Below are positions 1 through 8,200 of a stretch of 49,942 nt of DNA, piece after piece. The notes beneath the pieces are model-generated. The model made no database searches. It had not been told where the DNA came from and saw only the letters and a list, made by a program, of their open reading frames with translations. Numbering within the stretch: position 1 is the stretch's first letter; every line of letters starts with the position of its first letter. Origin of the DNA: CAYGVT01 sp964353355 (GTDB lineage: Archaea > Thermoplasmatota > DTKX01 > GCA-020343715); contig CAYGVT010000100.1 in assembly GCA_964353355.1 (NCBI GenBank), positions 1 through 49,942 on the forward strand, written 5' to 3'. The position numbers and the translations under genes were made by a program.

Positions 1-79
1 GTTTCAGCTGCTCGTTCTCGCGTCGGAGGCGTTCGACCTCGTCCTTGCCGAGGCGTTCGCGCTTCGGTGGCTGTGTCAT
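1..79 (-). CDS. Transposase N-terminus (partial, runs off window)
   Basis: Only the first 26 codons are inside the window. The peptide is charged and helical, ending in a heptad-like stretch (DEVERLRRENEQLK) that suggests a coiled coil, as at the N-terminus of several transposase families, IS66-like ones among them. Its ATG overlaps the stop of the upstream DUF2080 gene by ATGA, so the two are probably translationally coupled. DUF2080 proteins are known as transposon-encoded partners of archaeal transposases, and that context is the main reason for the call. The catalytic domain is not visible, so the IS family is not assigned. Confidence 0.5.
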   Translation of the reverse strand, partial: MTQPPKRERLGKDEVERLRRENEQLK

Positions 80-234
80 TCGTCCACCACGACGAGGTAT
101 ACGGTCCGGCCGAGATGTTCCTTTGGGCAGTCGACCTTGGCCGAGTTGCCGAAAGGTGTGACCTTTCGGATGTAGAAGCCGAGTATGTTCCGGAGGGTGA
201 GCTCGGAGGCGGTCTTCATGGGTTTGTGCTTCAT
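76..234 (-). CDS. DUF2080 family transposon-encoded protein
   Basis: A 52-residue protein whose second half has the DUF2080 signature: RKVTPFGNSAKVDCPKEHLG followed by a short beta strand (RTVYLVVVDE). The fold resembles a small AbrB/SpoVT-like strand-turn-strand; function is unknown, but the family is repeatedly found just upstream of archaeal transposase genes. That arrangement is seen here, with the stop overlapping the transposase start by 4 nt. The start at 234 follows a TATA-like box (261-270) and two GGATATCC copies. A second in-frame ATG lies five codons downstream. The open frame extends upstream to 402, but that part is remnant of an unrelated decayed gene. Confidence 0.75.
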   Translation of the reverse strand: MKHKPMKTASELTLRNILGFYIRKVTPFGNSAKVDCPKEHLGRTVYLVVVDE

Positions 235-235
235 G

Positions 236-270
236 GGATATCCATAGGATATCCTATGTAGATAAATCTT
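236..270 (-). promoter_or_regulatory. Promoter and palindromic operator-like site of the DUF2080/transposase pair
   Basis: Read on the minus strand, an AAGATTTATC TATA-like box (261-270) lies about 30 nt upstream of the ATG at 234. Between them is a perfect 16-bp palindrome, CATAGGATATCCTATG (243-258). The octamer GGATATCC also occurs twice (236-243 and 247-254), 11 bp apart, about one helical turn. This suggests a binding site for a symmetric repressor, possibly the element's own small protein, or part of a transposon end. Confidence 0.45.
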
Positions 271-302
271 TCGGTCTGAATTCCGAATGTGGAACCAGGA
301 TG

Positions 303-807
303 CTTCAGACGGCTGACCATTTACGACGATGGCTCCGACCACGCGTTCCAAAGAAGGGCATGACGGCCACCAACGATTCACGCTCCACCATCTCCCCATC
401 ACATTGTTGCAGAACGACTATGGCTACAGCGACCCCAGCTCCGGGAGGCCGTTCACGTCGATATCGTAGAAGTCGATACCTGAGGCAACGACGAGCGGCA
501 GACCGGCACCCTTGACCGCGCCTACGCACTGGGCCAGGATGTGAATCCAGGCATCCTTGACCTTGACCTTGCCGTCGACGGGCATCGCCACCGTGATGGC
601 GGGACTGATGTGGAAAACAGATTTGCCGCCGATGGTGCACACCATCGCCGGTACCGTCAGCCCGGACGCCATCGCAATCCCGAGTGTACCTATCCCGTGT
701 TCACCAATGCAACTGTCGAAGCCGACGGTCACGACGCTCCCGCAGCCCATGAAGACAAGGGCGAAGGCGCCCAGGAGCTACCCTAGATGCTTCTGATGGT
801 CCTTCAT
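303..807 (-). pseudogene. Decayed aquaporin / MIP-family channel gene
   Basis: Minus-strand translation from ATG 807 gives MKDHQKHLG, then an in-frame TAG (780-778), then LLGAFALVFMGCGS and GIGTLGIAMASGLTVPAMV, which match the first two helices of MIP channels. FHISPAIT sits where the first NPA box (HINPAVT) belongs, followed by a third-helix-like AWIHILAQCVGAVKGA. The frame then reaches stops at 426-424 and 420-418. Right after, in the same frame, comes SFCNNVMGRWWSVN...PSLERVVGAIV, resembling the stretch just after the second NPA box (RSFGPA...G.W...H) and the last helix. Helices 4 and 5 and the second NPA are missing, so there is an internal deletion. The first TAG lies where the family has Glu (GAG to TAG). 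A functional channel is very unlikely. Confidence 0.72.
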
Positions 808-1152
808 TGTCCTTGCACGACCAGGTCTTAGGTCCAACCCTACAGGGGTTGCGTGGATAGAGAAATTCGTCTCAGCAGCCGGAAGCAAGGTGGGCGAGGG
901 ACCGAAAGACCCTCCGTAGTGTTGAGGTCCGCCGCGTACGGATGGGCGCAGGCGAAGCTCCCTTGATGGGCTAGGGATGCCCAAGGCAGGGCACCGTTGA
1001 GGTCATCGACGGGGATCTCGCGCACGGTGCCCAAGCGATGGCGACGAGGCCATCGGGACCATCCGCTCTTTTCGGCCATGTCGGCGTACAGGAAGACGCG
1101 GCAAAGGCAATATCCCCCCTCGGTCATACGGCCTGCGCCCGAGGTTGGTACA
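808..1152. other. Gene-free stretch upstream of the aldehyde dehydrogenase
   Basis: No open frame here has a recognisable protein signature. The dehydrogenase frame is open back to 997, but the extra 52 residues are arginine-rich and unlike ALDH N-termini. Near the right end GAGGT (1141-1145) is a plausible ribosome-binding site for the ATG at 1153. No clear TATA box was found. Confidence 0.5.
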
Positions 1153-2679
1153 ATGGAGCACGGTTTCCTGGAGGAGCTTGGCATCGAGGCCGTCAACCCC
1201 GCGGGCTGCTGGGGGCCGGACGGCTGGATCGACGACCCCACGGGAAGGACCATCAAGTCGGTCTCCCCCATCGACGGGGAGGAGATCGCCAGGGTCAGGA
1301 TGGCGACCGCCATGGACCTGGACCTCATCGTCGGCAAGGCGCACGAGGCCTTCCTCAAGTGGCGAATGGTGCCCGCACCCAAGCGTGGCGAGGTCGTGCG
1401 CGCCCTCGGCGAGGAGCTGCGCAGGAAGAAGGAGCCCCTGGGCAGGCTCGTCACGCTCGAGATGGGCAAGTGCCTCCAGGAGGGCATGGGCGAGGTCCAG
1501 GAGATGGTGGACATCTGCGACTTCGCCGTGGGCCTCTCGAGGCAGCTCTACGGCCTCACGATGCACTCCGAGCGGCCCCGCCACCGCATGTACGAGCAGT
1601 GGCACCCGCTGGGCGTCGTCGGCGTCATCTCGGCGTTCAACTTCCCCGTGGCCGTGTGGTCGTGGAACTCGGCCATCGCCGCCGTGTGCGGAGACACGGT
1701 CGTGTGGAAGCCCTCGTCGGACACCCCGCTGTGCGCGGTGGCCGTCCAGCACATCTGCAACGATGTGATGAAGAGGTTCGGCCTGGAGGGCATCCTCTCG
1801 TACGTTGTCGGGCCGGGCAAGGAGGTCGGCGAGGGCCTGCTCGCGGACCCGCGCGTGAGGCTCGTGTCCGCAACGGGCTCGACGACAATGGGCCAGCGCG
1901 TCGCCGAGGTCGTCGGCAGGCGCCTCGGCCGCACCATCCTCGAGCTCGGCGGCAACAACGCCATCGTCGTCGACGCGACCGCCGACCTCGACCTCGCGGT
2001 CCGCGCGGTCCTGTTCGGCGCGGTGGGCACCGCGGGCCAGCGGTGCACATCGACCCGCCGCGTCGTCGTGCAGCGCCAGGCCGCGAGGCAGTTCATCGAG
2101 AGGCTGGTCAGGGCCTACGGGCAGGTCAGGATCGGCGACCCCCTGAAGGAGGGCACGCTCATGGGCCCGCTGGTCCTCAAGGGAGCCATCGACGACATGA
2201 TGGCCGCGCTCGAGCAGGCCAAGGCGCAGGGCGGCAAGGTGCTCTGCGGCGGCAAGGCGCTCAAGGGGCCGGGCTACTACGTCGAGCCCACCATCGTCGC
2301 CATACGCGCGGACGCGCCCATCGTGCAGCGAGAGACGTTCGCGCCCATCCTCTACATCCACGAGGTGGAATCCGTCGAGGAGGCCATCCGCGTGAACAAC
2401 ATGGTCCCGCAGGGCCTGAGCTCCTCGATGTTCACCCTCGACCTGCGCGCAGCCGAGCGGTGGCTCTCACACGAGGGCTCGGACTGCGGCATCGCCAACG
2501 TCAACATCGGCACCTCTGGCGCCGAGATAGGCGGGGCGTTCGGCGGCGAGAAGGACACGGGCGGCGGTCGCGAGGCCGGCTCGGACTCGTGGAAGCAGTA
2601 CATGAGGCGGCAGACCTGCACCGTCAACTGGGGCAAGGAGCTGCCCCTCGCGCAGGGCATCAGGTTCGACATCGACTGA
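1153..2679 (+). CDS. ALDH7-type NAD-dependent aldehyde dehydrogenase (aminoadipate-semialdehyde type)
   Basis: A 508-residue aldehyde dehydrogenase, cytoplasmic by lack of a signal sequence and of normal length. Diagnostic ALDH7 (antiquitin / piperidine-6-carboxylate dehydrogenase) features are LELGGNNAIVV with general base Glu264, VGTAGQRCTSTRR with nucleophile Cys298, and the C-terminal block TSGAEIGGAFGGEKDTGGGR followed by SDSWKQYMRR and LPLAQGI. The NAD-site segment GVVGVISAFNFPVAVWSWN is also present. Family members oxidise alpha-aminoadipic semialdehyde and related semialdehydes to acids; the substrate here is not shown by context. The ATG at 1153 was chosen over an in-frame start at 997 because GAGGT lies 7 nt upstream and the alignment to ALDH7 begins here (HGFLEELGI). 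It stands alone, ahead of tRNA-Ala. Confidence 0.93.
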   Translation: MEHGFLEELGIEAVNPAGCWGPDGWIDDPTGRTIKSVSPIDGEEIARVRMATAMDLDLIVGKAHEAFLKWRMVPAPKRGEVVRALGEELRRKKEPLGRLVTLEMGKCLQEGMGEVQEMVDICDFAVGLSRQLYGLTMHSERPRHRMYEQWHPLGVVGVISAFNFPVAVWSWNSAIAAVCGDTVVWKPSSDTPLCAVAVQHICNDVMKRFGLEGILSYVVGPGKEVGEGLLADPRVRLVSATGSTTMGQRVAEVVGRRLGRTILELGGNNAIVVDATADLDLAVRAVLFGAVGTAGQRCTSTRRVVVQRQAARQFIERLVRAYGQVRIGDPLKEGTLMGPLVLKGAIDDMMAALEQAKAQGGKVLCGGKALKGPGYYVEPTIVAIRADAPIVQRETFAPILYIHEVESVEEAIRVNNMVPQGLSSSMFTLDLRAAERWLSHEGSDCGIANVNIGTSGAEIGGAFGGEKDTGGGREAGSDSWKQYMRRQTCTVNWGKELPLAQGIRFDID

Positions 2680-2684
2680 AAGCG

Positions 2685-2692
2685 TTTATATG
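2685..2692 (+). promoter_or_regulatory. TATA box of tRNA-Ala
   Basis: TTTATATG starts just after the aldehyde dehydrogenase stop and is centred about 30 bp upstream of the mature tRNA 5' end, the usual distance for an archaeal TATA box. Confidence 0.7.
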
Positions 2693-2717
2693 GCCCCAGC
2701 CTCTTTGCGGCCATCGC

Positions 2718-2791
2718 GGGCCCGTAGATCAGACCGGAAGATCGTCCGCTTTGCAAGCGGAAGGCCGTGGGTTCAAATCCCACCGGGTCCA
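2718..2791 (+). tRNA. tRNA-Ala (anticodon TGC)
   Basis: A complete cloverleaf. Acceptor GGGCCCG pairs with CGGGTCC (one G-T pair), the anticodon stem is TCCGC/GCGGA with loop TTTGCAA (anticodon TGC), and the T arm is GTGGG-TTCAAAT-CCCAC. The discriminator is A, and the following bases are CCT, so the 3' CCA is not encoded. No intron is visible. A spurious minus-strand frame over it reads GFEPTAF, the usual mark of a tRNA. Confidence 0.97.
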
Positions 2792-2820
2792 CCTAGCCCC
2801 CCAGACCACGGCGGGCCGGC

Positions 2821-3213
2821 TCAGCCGGCCGCCCTCTTCTTGGTGCCCGGGCGCTTCGAGGTCGAGGCCTTCCTCGGTGGATTGCGCAGCTGCTCGAGCT
2901 TCCGCTTGGCCTCAGGCGCGTGCTTCAGGAAACCAATGAGCTTCTCGCACGCGTAGTCCTCGCACTCGGCGCAGGTCTCGACGCCGCGGCCACCGGCGCA
3001 TGCCCTGATGCCGCACTGGGCACAGTAGCCCGAGTGACGGCCCGACGATGTACAGCCATCGCACAGGATGTCCTCGGGCCTGAGCTCCAGGTGGAAGGCC
3101 TTGGACCACTCCTTGGCCGTCCTCCTCAGGAGCACCATGTCATCGCCCTGCGTCGCCCTGTGGGCGGGGCATTCGGTGCACACGAGCCCACAGTTGCCGA
3201 GGAGCTCCATCAT
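2821..3213 (-). CDS. DUF3795 cysteine-rich protein
   Basis: A 130-residue protein with the DUF3795 layout. An N-terminal CGLVCTECPAH motif is followed by a helical stretch (RRTAKEWSKAF), then CDGCTSSG, CAQCGIRACA and CAECEDYACEKL, giving about a dozen cysteines likely to bind zinc or an iron-sulfur centre. The tail is lysine/arginine-rich. Function is unknown across the family. Two adjacent ATGs (3213 and 3210) are possible; the purine-rich AGGGGAA upstream is better spaced for the second. It lies 53 nt downstream of the dehydrogenase gene on the same strand and may be the last gene of that operon. Confidence 0.85.
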   Translation of the reverse strand: MMELLGNCGLVCTECPAHRATQGDDMVLLRRTAKEWSKAFHLELRPEDILCDGCTSSGRHSGYCAQCGIRACAGGRGVETCAECEDYACEKLIGFLKHAPEAKRKLEQLRNPPRKASTSKRPGTKKRAAG

Positions 3214-3266
3214 TTCCCCTTCCCCCTGATTCCCCTGTCACTTCCATCCGCGATTGTCGATGAGCC

Positions 3267-4313
3267 TCATCTCTGGGGCTCGATGATGACCTTGAGCGAG
3301 TCCACCGGCTCCGCCACGAGGCGGAAGCCCTCCTGGATGCGGTCGAGGGGGAGGCGGTGCGTCACCATGTCCGCGACCTTGACCTTCCCCGACCTCAGGA
3401 GCCCTATGGCGTCCTCGATGTCCCGCGGGGCCGCCCCGTAGGACGTGTGGACGGTGACCTCGTCGCCCCAGACGCGGTTGAACGGCATCGGGAGCTCGTA
3501 CCCGGGCTCCGTGGGCGCGAAGAACAGGACGGAGCCGCCCCGGTCGACGCACTCGAAGGCCTGACTGAGCGCGGGCGGGGCGCCCGTAGCCACTATGACC
3601 ACGTCCGCGAGGCGGCCCTCGTTGTGCTCCCTGATGAGCGCGGGGACGTCGCCGCGCGCGTCGAGCGCCGCCGTCGCGCCCGATCGCAGCGCGGCCTCTC
3701 GCCTCGCGGGCAGCACGTCGGTGGCGATGACGCGAACCGCCCCGAGCGCCCGCGCGAGCCTGATGTGGATGAGGCCGGTGAGGCCCGCACCCAGCACGGC
3801 CACGACGTCGCCGTCGCCGACCCCCACGCGCCTCTGGCCGCGGTAGGCGCACCCCAGGGGCTCGATGAAGACCGCGTCCTCGTACGTGACCACGTCCGGC
3901 AGCCTGAACACGCCCTCGGCGAGGTTCACGGCGGGCACCCGGACGAACTCGGCGAAGCCCCCGGGGTCGTAGTTGGTCGACCTCAGCTGGTCGCACACGG
4001 TCTCGTGGTCCCGCAGGCAGTAGTGGCACCTCCCGCAGGGCACGTGGTGGGAGACGAACACGCGGTCGCCCACGACGAACTCGGTGGTGCCCCTGCCCAC
4101 CTCCACGACCTCGGCCCCGATCTCGTGCCCGAGCACGCAGGGCGCGCGCCTCGCGCGGTACCACTCCATGACGTCCGAGCCGCAGATGCCGCTCGCCCAT
4201 ACCTTGACGAGCAGTTCGCCGGGGCCGACCTTGGGCACGGGCCGCTCCTCGACGCGCACGTCCCTGTTGCTGCGGTACACCCCGACGCGCACGGTGCGGC
4301 CCCCCGGGCTCAC
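3267..4313 (-). CDS. Zinc-dependent medium-chain alcohol/polyol dehydrogenase
   Basis: A 348-residue cytoplasmic medium-chain dehydrogenase of the sorbitol/threonine dehydrogenase type. The catalytic zinc site is Cys44 (SGICGSD), His63-Glu64 (LGHE) and Glu151. The structural zinc lobe has the four cysteines of CGRCHYCLRDHETVC (93, 96, 99, 107). The Rossmann motif VLGAGLTGL begins near residue 173, and Asp in IATDV at the end of the second strand favours NAD over NADP. It should oxidise a secondary alcohol to a ketone; the substrate is not determined. The ATG overlaps the stop of the upstream LsrF-like gene (ATGA), showing translational coupling and suggesting the two act in one pathway, perhaps on a sugar or sugar-phosphate-like metabolite. 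Confidence 0.9.
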   Translation of the reverse strand: MSPGGRTVRVGVYRSNRDVRVEERPVPKVGPGELLVKVWASGICGSDVMEWYRARRAPCVLGHEIGAEVVEVGRGTTEFVVGDRVFVSHHVPCGRCHYCLRDHETVCDQLRSTNYDPGGFAEFVRVPAVNLAEGVFRLPDVVTYEDAVFIEPLGCAYRGQRRVGVGDGDVVAVLGAGLTGLIHIRLARALGAVRVIATDVLPARREAALRSGATAALDARGDVPALIREHNEGRLADVVIVATGAPPALSQAFECVDRGGSVLFFAPTEPGYELPMPFNRVWGDEVTVHTSYGAAPRDIEDAIGLLRSGKVKVADMVTHRLPLDRIQEGFRLVAEPVDSLKVIIEPQR

Positions 4314-5128
4314 TTCCTGGCGCGCTTGGCCTGCTTAGGCTTCTCCGCGCGCAGCTCGTTGAACAGGTCGTGCGCCTCCTTGACCGTGTGACCCTCGTGC
4401 ACGATGGCGCGCACGGCGCGTATCATGGGGACCGGCCACGGGGACTGCCAGATGTTGCGGCCCATGTCGACGCCCACAGCGCCGTCGTGGATGGCAGCCT
4501 CGGTCATCTTGAGCGCGTCTAGCTCTGTCTCGCACCTCTTCCCGCCCGCGATGACGATGGGCACGGGGCAGCCCTCGACGACCTTGTGGAAGTCCTCGCA
4601 GTAGTAGGTCTTGACCACGTGGGCGCCGAGCTCGGCCGCGATGCGGCTTGCGAGGCTCAGGTAGCGCGCGTCGCGCACCATGTCCCTGCCCACGGCCGTC
4701 ACCGCCAGCACGGGGATGCCGTAGCCCTCGCCCTCGTCGACGAGCCTGGACAGGTTCGCGAGCGTCTGGTGCTCGTGGGGCGAGCCCACGAAGACCGACA
4801 GGGCCACGCCTGCGACGTTGAGCCGGACCGCGTCCGCGAAGGCGGTGGTGATTGTCTCGTTGCTGAGCGCCTCGCCCACCATGCTCGTCCCGCCCGACAC
4901 GCGCAGCACGACGGGCGTGTCGTGCTTGGGGTCGATGGAGGAGCGCAGCACGCCCCTGGTGAGCATGACCGCGTCCGCGTAGGGCAGCAGCGGCGTTATG
5001 GCAGCGCGCGGGTTCTCGAGCCCGTGCGTGGGGCCCTGGAAGTAGCCGTGGTCGACCGCCAGCATGACCGACCTGCCCGTTGGGGGCCTGATGATGCGCG
5101 CGAGCCTGTTCTGCATGCCCCAGTCCAT
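4310..5128 (-). CDS. lsrF: LsrF-like class I aldolase/thiolase (DeoC/FbaB family)
   Basis: A 272-residue TIM-barrel enzyme of the DhnA/FbaB class I aldolase family. It resembles bacterial LsrF more than archaeal fructose-bisphosphate aldolase: DWGMQNRLARI and VMLAVDHGYFQGPT at the N-terminus, then HEHQT, AVGRDMVRDARY and GVDMGRNIWQS. The Schiff-base lysine is probably Lys173 in VVKTYY, with the phosphate-binding IVIAGGKR loop after it. LsrF transfers an acetyl group from 3-hydroxy-2,4-pentanedione 5-phosphate to CoA in autoinducer-2 breakdown; no other lsr gene is visible, so the substrate may differ. The start is ATG 5128: GGAGGT lies 7 nt upstream, while an in-frame TTG at 5134 would sit only 1 nt from it. 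First gene of the operon. Confidence 0.85.
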   Translation of the reverse strand: MDWGMQNRLARIIRPPTGRSVMLAVDHGYFQGPTHGLENPRAAITPLLPYADAVMLTRGVLRSSIDPKHDTPVVLRVSGGTSMVGEALSNETITTAFADAVRLNVAGVALSVFVGSPHEHQTLANLSRLVDEGEGYGIPVLAVTAVGRDMVRDARYLSLASRIAAELGAHVVKTYYCEDFHKVVEGCPVPIVIAGGKRCETELDALKMTEAAIHDGAVGVDMGRNIWQSPWPVPMIRAVRAIVHEGHTVKEAHDLFNELRAEKPKQAKRARK

Positions 5129-5182
5129 GTCCAATACCTCCGTTGTGCCGATACCGTTGCGTCCGAGTCAATTGCCCCTATC

Positions 5183-5192
5183 GTTAATATGC
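5183..5192 (-). promoter_or_regulatory. TATA box of the lsrF-like operon
   Basis: On the minus strand GCATATTAACG lies about 55 nt upstream of the ATG at 5128, predicting a leader of about 30 nt that carries the GGAGGT ribosome-binding site. No other A/T-rich stretch occurs nearby. Confidence 0.5.
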
Positions 5193-5247
5193 GTTGGGGT
5201 GGGCGGGCCCCTCGGCTGCGCGGAGGCCCTGCGGAACGGGACCGTCG

Positions 5248-8200
5248 TCAGCCCTGTGGTGGACCCCCAGGACGGGTTGCTTCCACCTGGGACGTGAGCA
5301 GGCCCTCCAACGTGGGCTGCTCCCTGCCACGCCTCCTAATCAGCAGTACGGCGACGACGACCACGACCACGACGATGATGATGATGATTCCGTACCTCAC
5401 CTGCGGGCTCGAGAGCATCGATTCCTCCTCGGTCACCCTCACGGCCACGTACTGCTCGTATGAGACGCCGTCGTCGTCGCGGACCGTGACCTTCACCAGG
5501 TATTCGCCGGCCTCGTCGTAGGCGTGCACGACGCCCGTGCCGGTCAGGATGGCGCCGTCGCCGAGCTCCCACAGGACCGACAGGTTGCGCAGGTCCGACG
5601 GCGTGTCGTCGAGGCCGTAGGCAGTGAACCTGAACTCCCCCCCTATGCGCGCCTCGGTCCGGTCGACCGAGGCGAGCACGGAGGGGGCCCTGTTGCGCAC
5701 CTCGACCTGCACGTAGGTCTCCGAGACCGCGCCGTCGTCGTCCGTGACGAGGAGGGTGACCGTGTGACGGCCCGAGTCCGGCCACGTCACGTCCACGGTC
5801 CGGCCAGGCACGCGACGGTTCCCCCCGAGGTCCCACTCGTAGGTCAGGTTCGCGACGTCGCTCGGGGTGTCCGTGCTCCCCGAGGCGTCCAGCGTTACCG
5901 TCGCGTCCTCCAGGACCGAGCCCGGGGCCGCGATGGCCGCTGCCTCGGGTGCGACGTTCTCCACCTTGACCGTGACGGTCGCCCCCGCCTCCGCGCCGTC
6001 GTCGTCGCGGACCGTGACGGATACCTGGTAGGTGCCCCTCCGCGGGTAGGCGTGCACGACCTCGGCGACATCGCCGGGACCGAGCACGGCGCCGTCCCCG
6101 AGGTCCCACGTGAACGTGACCGTCGCGAGGTCGTAGTCCGTGTCCGTCGCGAGGGCGCTGAGGCGGACCGCCCCGTCCTCCCTCAAGGTCACGGTCGAGC
6201 TTGTGAGCTCGACCTGGGGCACGACGTTGGCCACGACCACCTGCTGCTCCGAGGACGCCGTGTCCCCGTCGTCGTCGATGGCCCAGAGCGTGACCGTGTA
6301 GGTCCCGGCCCTGTCGTACGAGTGCGTGACCTTCTGGACGGGGCGATGCTTCCATTCGGTGAGGTTCCCGTCCCCGAGGTCGAGCCTCCACTGCAGCCCG
6401 TCGACGTCCGATGCCGTGTCATCGACCGAGCCCTGGACCGTCATCGCCTGCCCCTCCTTGAGCGCGCGCGGCGTGACCGAGACGGTGGCCGTGGGGTGCA
6501 CGTTCACCACGGTGACGTTGAAGGCGCCGATGCCCACCGCCCCGTCGCCGTCCCTCGCCTCGACGGTGCCGTGCCTCAGGCCTGCGCTCCTGTACGTGTG
6601 CGCGTGCTCGGGCTTTCCAAGCCAGCCGCTCACGCGCCCGTCGCCGGGGTCGAACCTGTACGAGAGCCCGGCCTGGTCGGACGGGGTGTCGGTGGCGTTC
6701 GCGCGCAGCGTGACCTCCTGGTCCTCGTACGCGAACATGTCGGCCGGCGCGTGGACGACAGGCGCAAGGTTCACGACGGTGATGTCCACCGCGTCCTGGC
6801 CCACGAGCCCGTCGTCGTCCCTGACGCGGAGCTCGGCGACGTGGGGGCCGGCCTCGGGCCATGACACCGTCGCGTTGGGGTCCGTGCCCCAGCCCATGCT
6901 GGTCCCGTCGACCGACCACTCGTACTCGAGGCGCGCCCTGTCGGACGGCGTGTCGTTCGACCTAGTGCCGTCGAGGCGCCCGACCTCGTCCTCCGCGATG
7001 GTGAGCGCGGGACCGGCCTCGGCGACGGGCGCCGCGTTCATGACCATGACCGTCACTGGCCGTGAGACGGCGTAGAAGATGAGGCCGTCGTACTCGCGCC
7101 GCGCGCCCACGCGGACGTCGCGCTGCCCTGCCGTCGGCCATGATACGTCGAGCACTGACGGCCCCGTGCGGGTCTCAAAGACCCAGTCCCCGTCCGTGTC
7201 CCAGACGTAGCCCACCATGTCCCTCGACGATTCGGCAGCGGCGGCGGCGGTGGCGGCGCCCGGGGTCGAGACCGTGACGAGCTCGTCCTCGTAGGGCGCG
7301 GCGTTGGTGACGGCGATCGAGGGCACCGGGAGCTGGACGGGCTCCTTGACCGCGAGGGTCTGGTTGGCCGCGACGTCCAGGAGGACGACCTCCACGCCTG
7401 ACGGGAACCGCACCCTCAGCGTGTCGACCATGGCTGCCCTGCCGAGGCCGAACTCTACGGGCAGGTCGTTCATCTGCCCGTGCGAGCTGGTGCTACCCTC
7501 CACCTGGCGCGTCATGGTGGTGTTCCCGACGATGGCCGTCACCTTCGCGCCCAGGGCGTCGCGGTTCGAGCCCCTGCCCTCCAGCCTCAGCCTGAGCCAG
7601 GCGTTCGCGTTGCCCGAGCTGCGGAAGAGGTGGGTGTGGTAGGCGCCGCCGAACGGGGTCTTGCCGCCAGTCACCAGGTCGAGGTCGCCGTCCTCGTCGT
7701 AGTCCGCCCACGCCGAGCCGTAGGTGTCCCACACACGCGTCCCGTAGATGTCGCCCATGTCCTGGAAGGTGCCGTCGCCGTTGTTGATGTAGAGGTATGA
7801 GTAGGCGTACGAGAGGTCGCCGTAGACCTGCGGCATGTACACGTCCAGGTCCCCGTCGTTGTCCACGTCGGCCCACGCGATGCCCGACAGGAGCTCGTCG
7901 CCGATGTAGGTGCCGAGGCCGCCCACGGGCTTGTACGCAATGCCGGTGGATGGCCTCGCGTCCTCGAAGTCCCAGCCGGGCGCGCCCTTGGCGCGGTAGA
8001 ACTTGCTGTCGTCGCAGATGTAGCCGCGGATGTCACCCCCGCCCACGTACTTGTGAACGAGGTTGGCCTCCCACAGGTCGAACAGGCCGTCGTTGTTCCA
8101 GTCCGCCCAGGCCGCGCCGATGGTGTGGCCGTAGTAGGGTCCGTAGCCCTGGTAGTAGTTCGCGTCCCCGGTCACGCCCGCCTGCTGCGCGGCGTTCGTG

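Noticed and set aside
997..1152. N-terminal extension of the aldehyde dehydrogenase
   Set aside because: The 52 extra residues are arginine-rich and unlike ALDH7 proteins; a ribosome-binding site supports ATG 1153.
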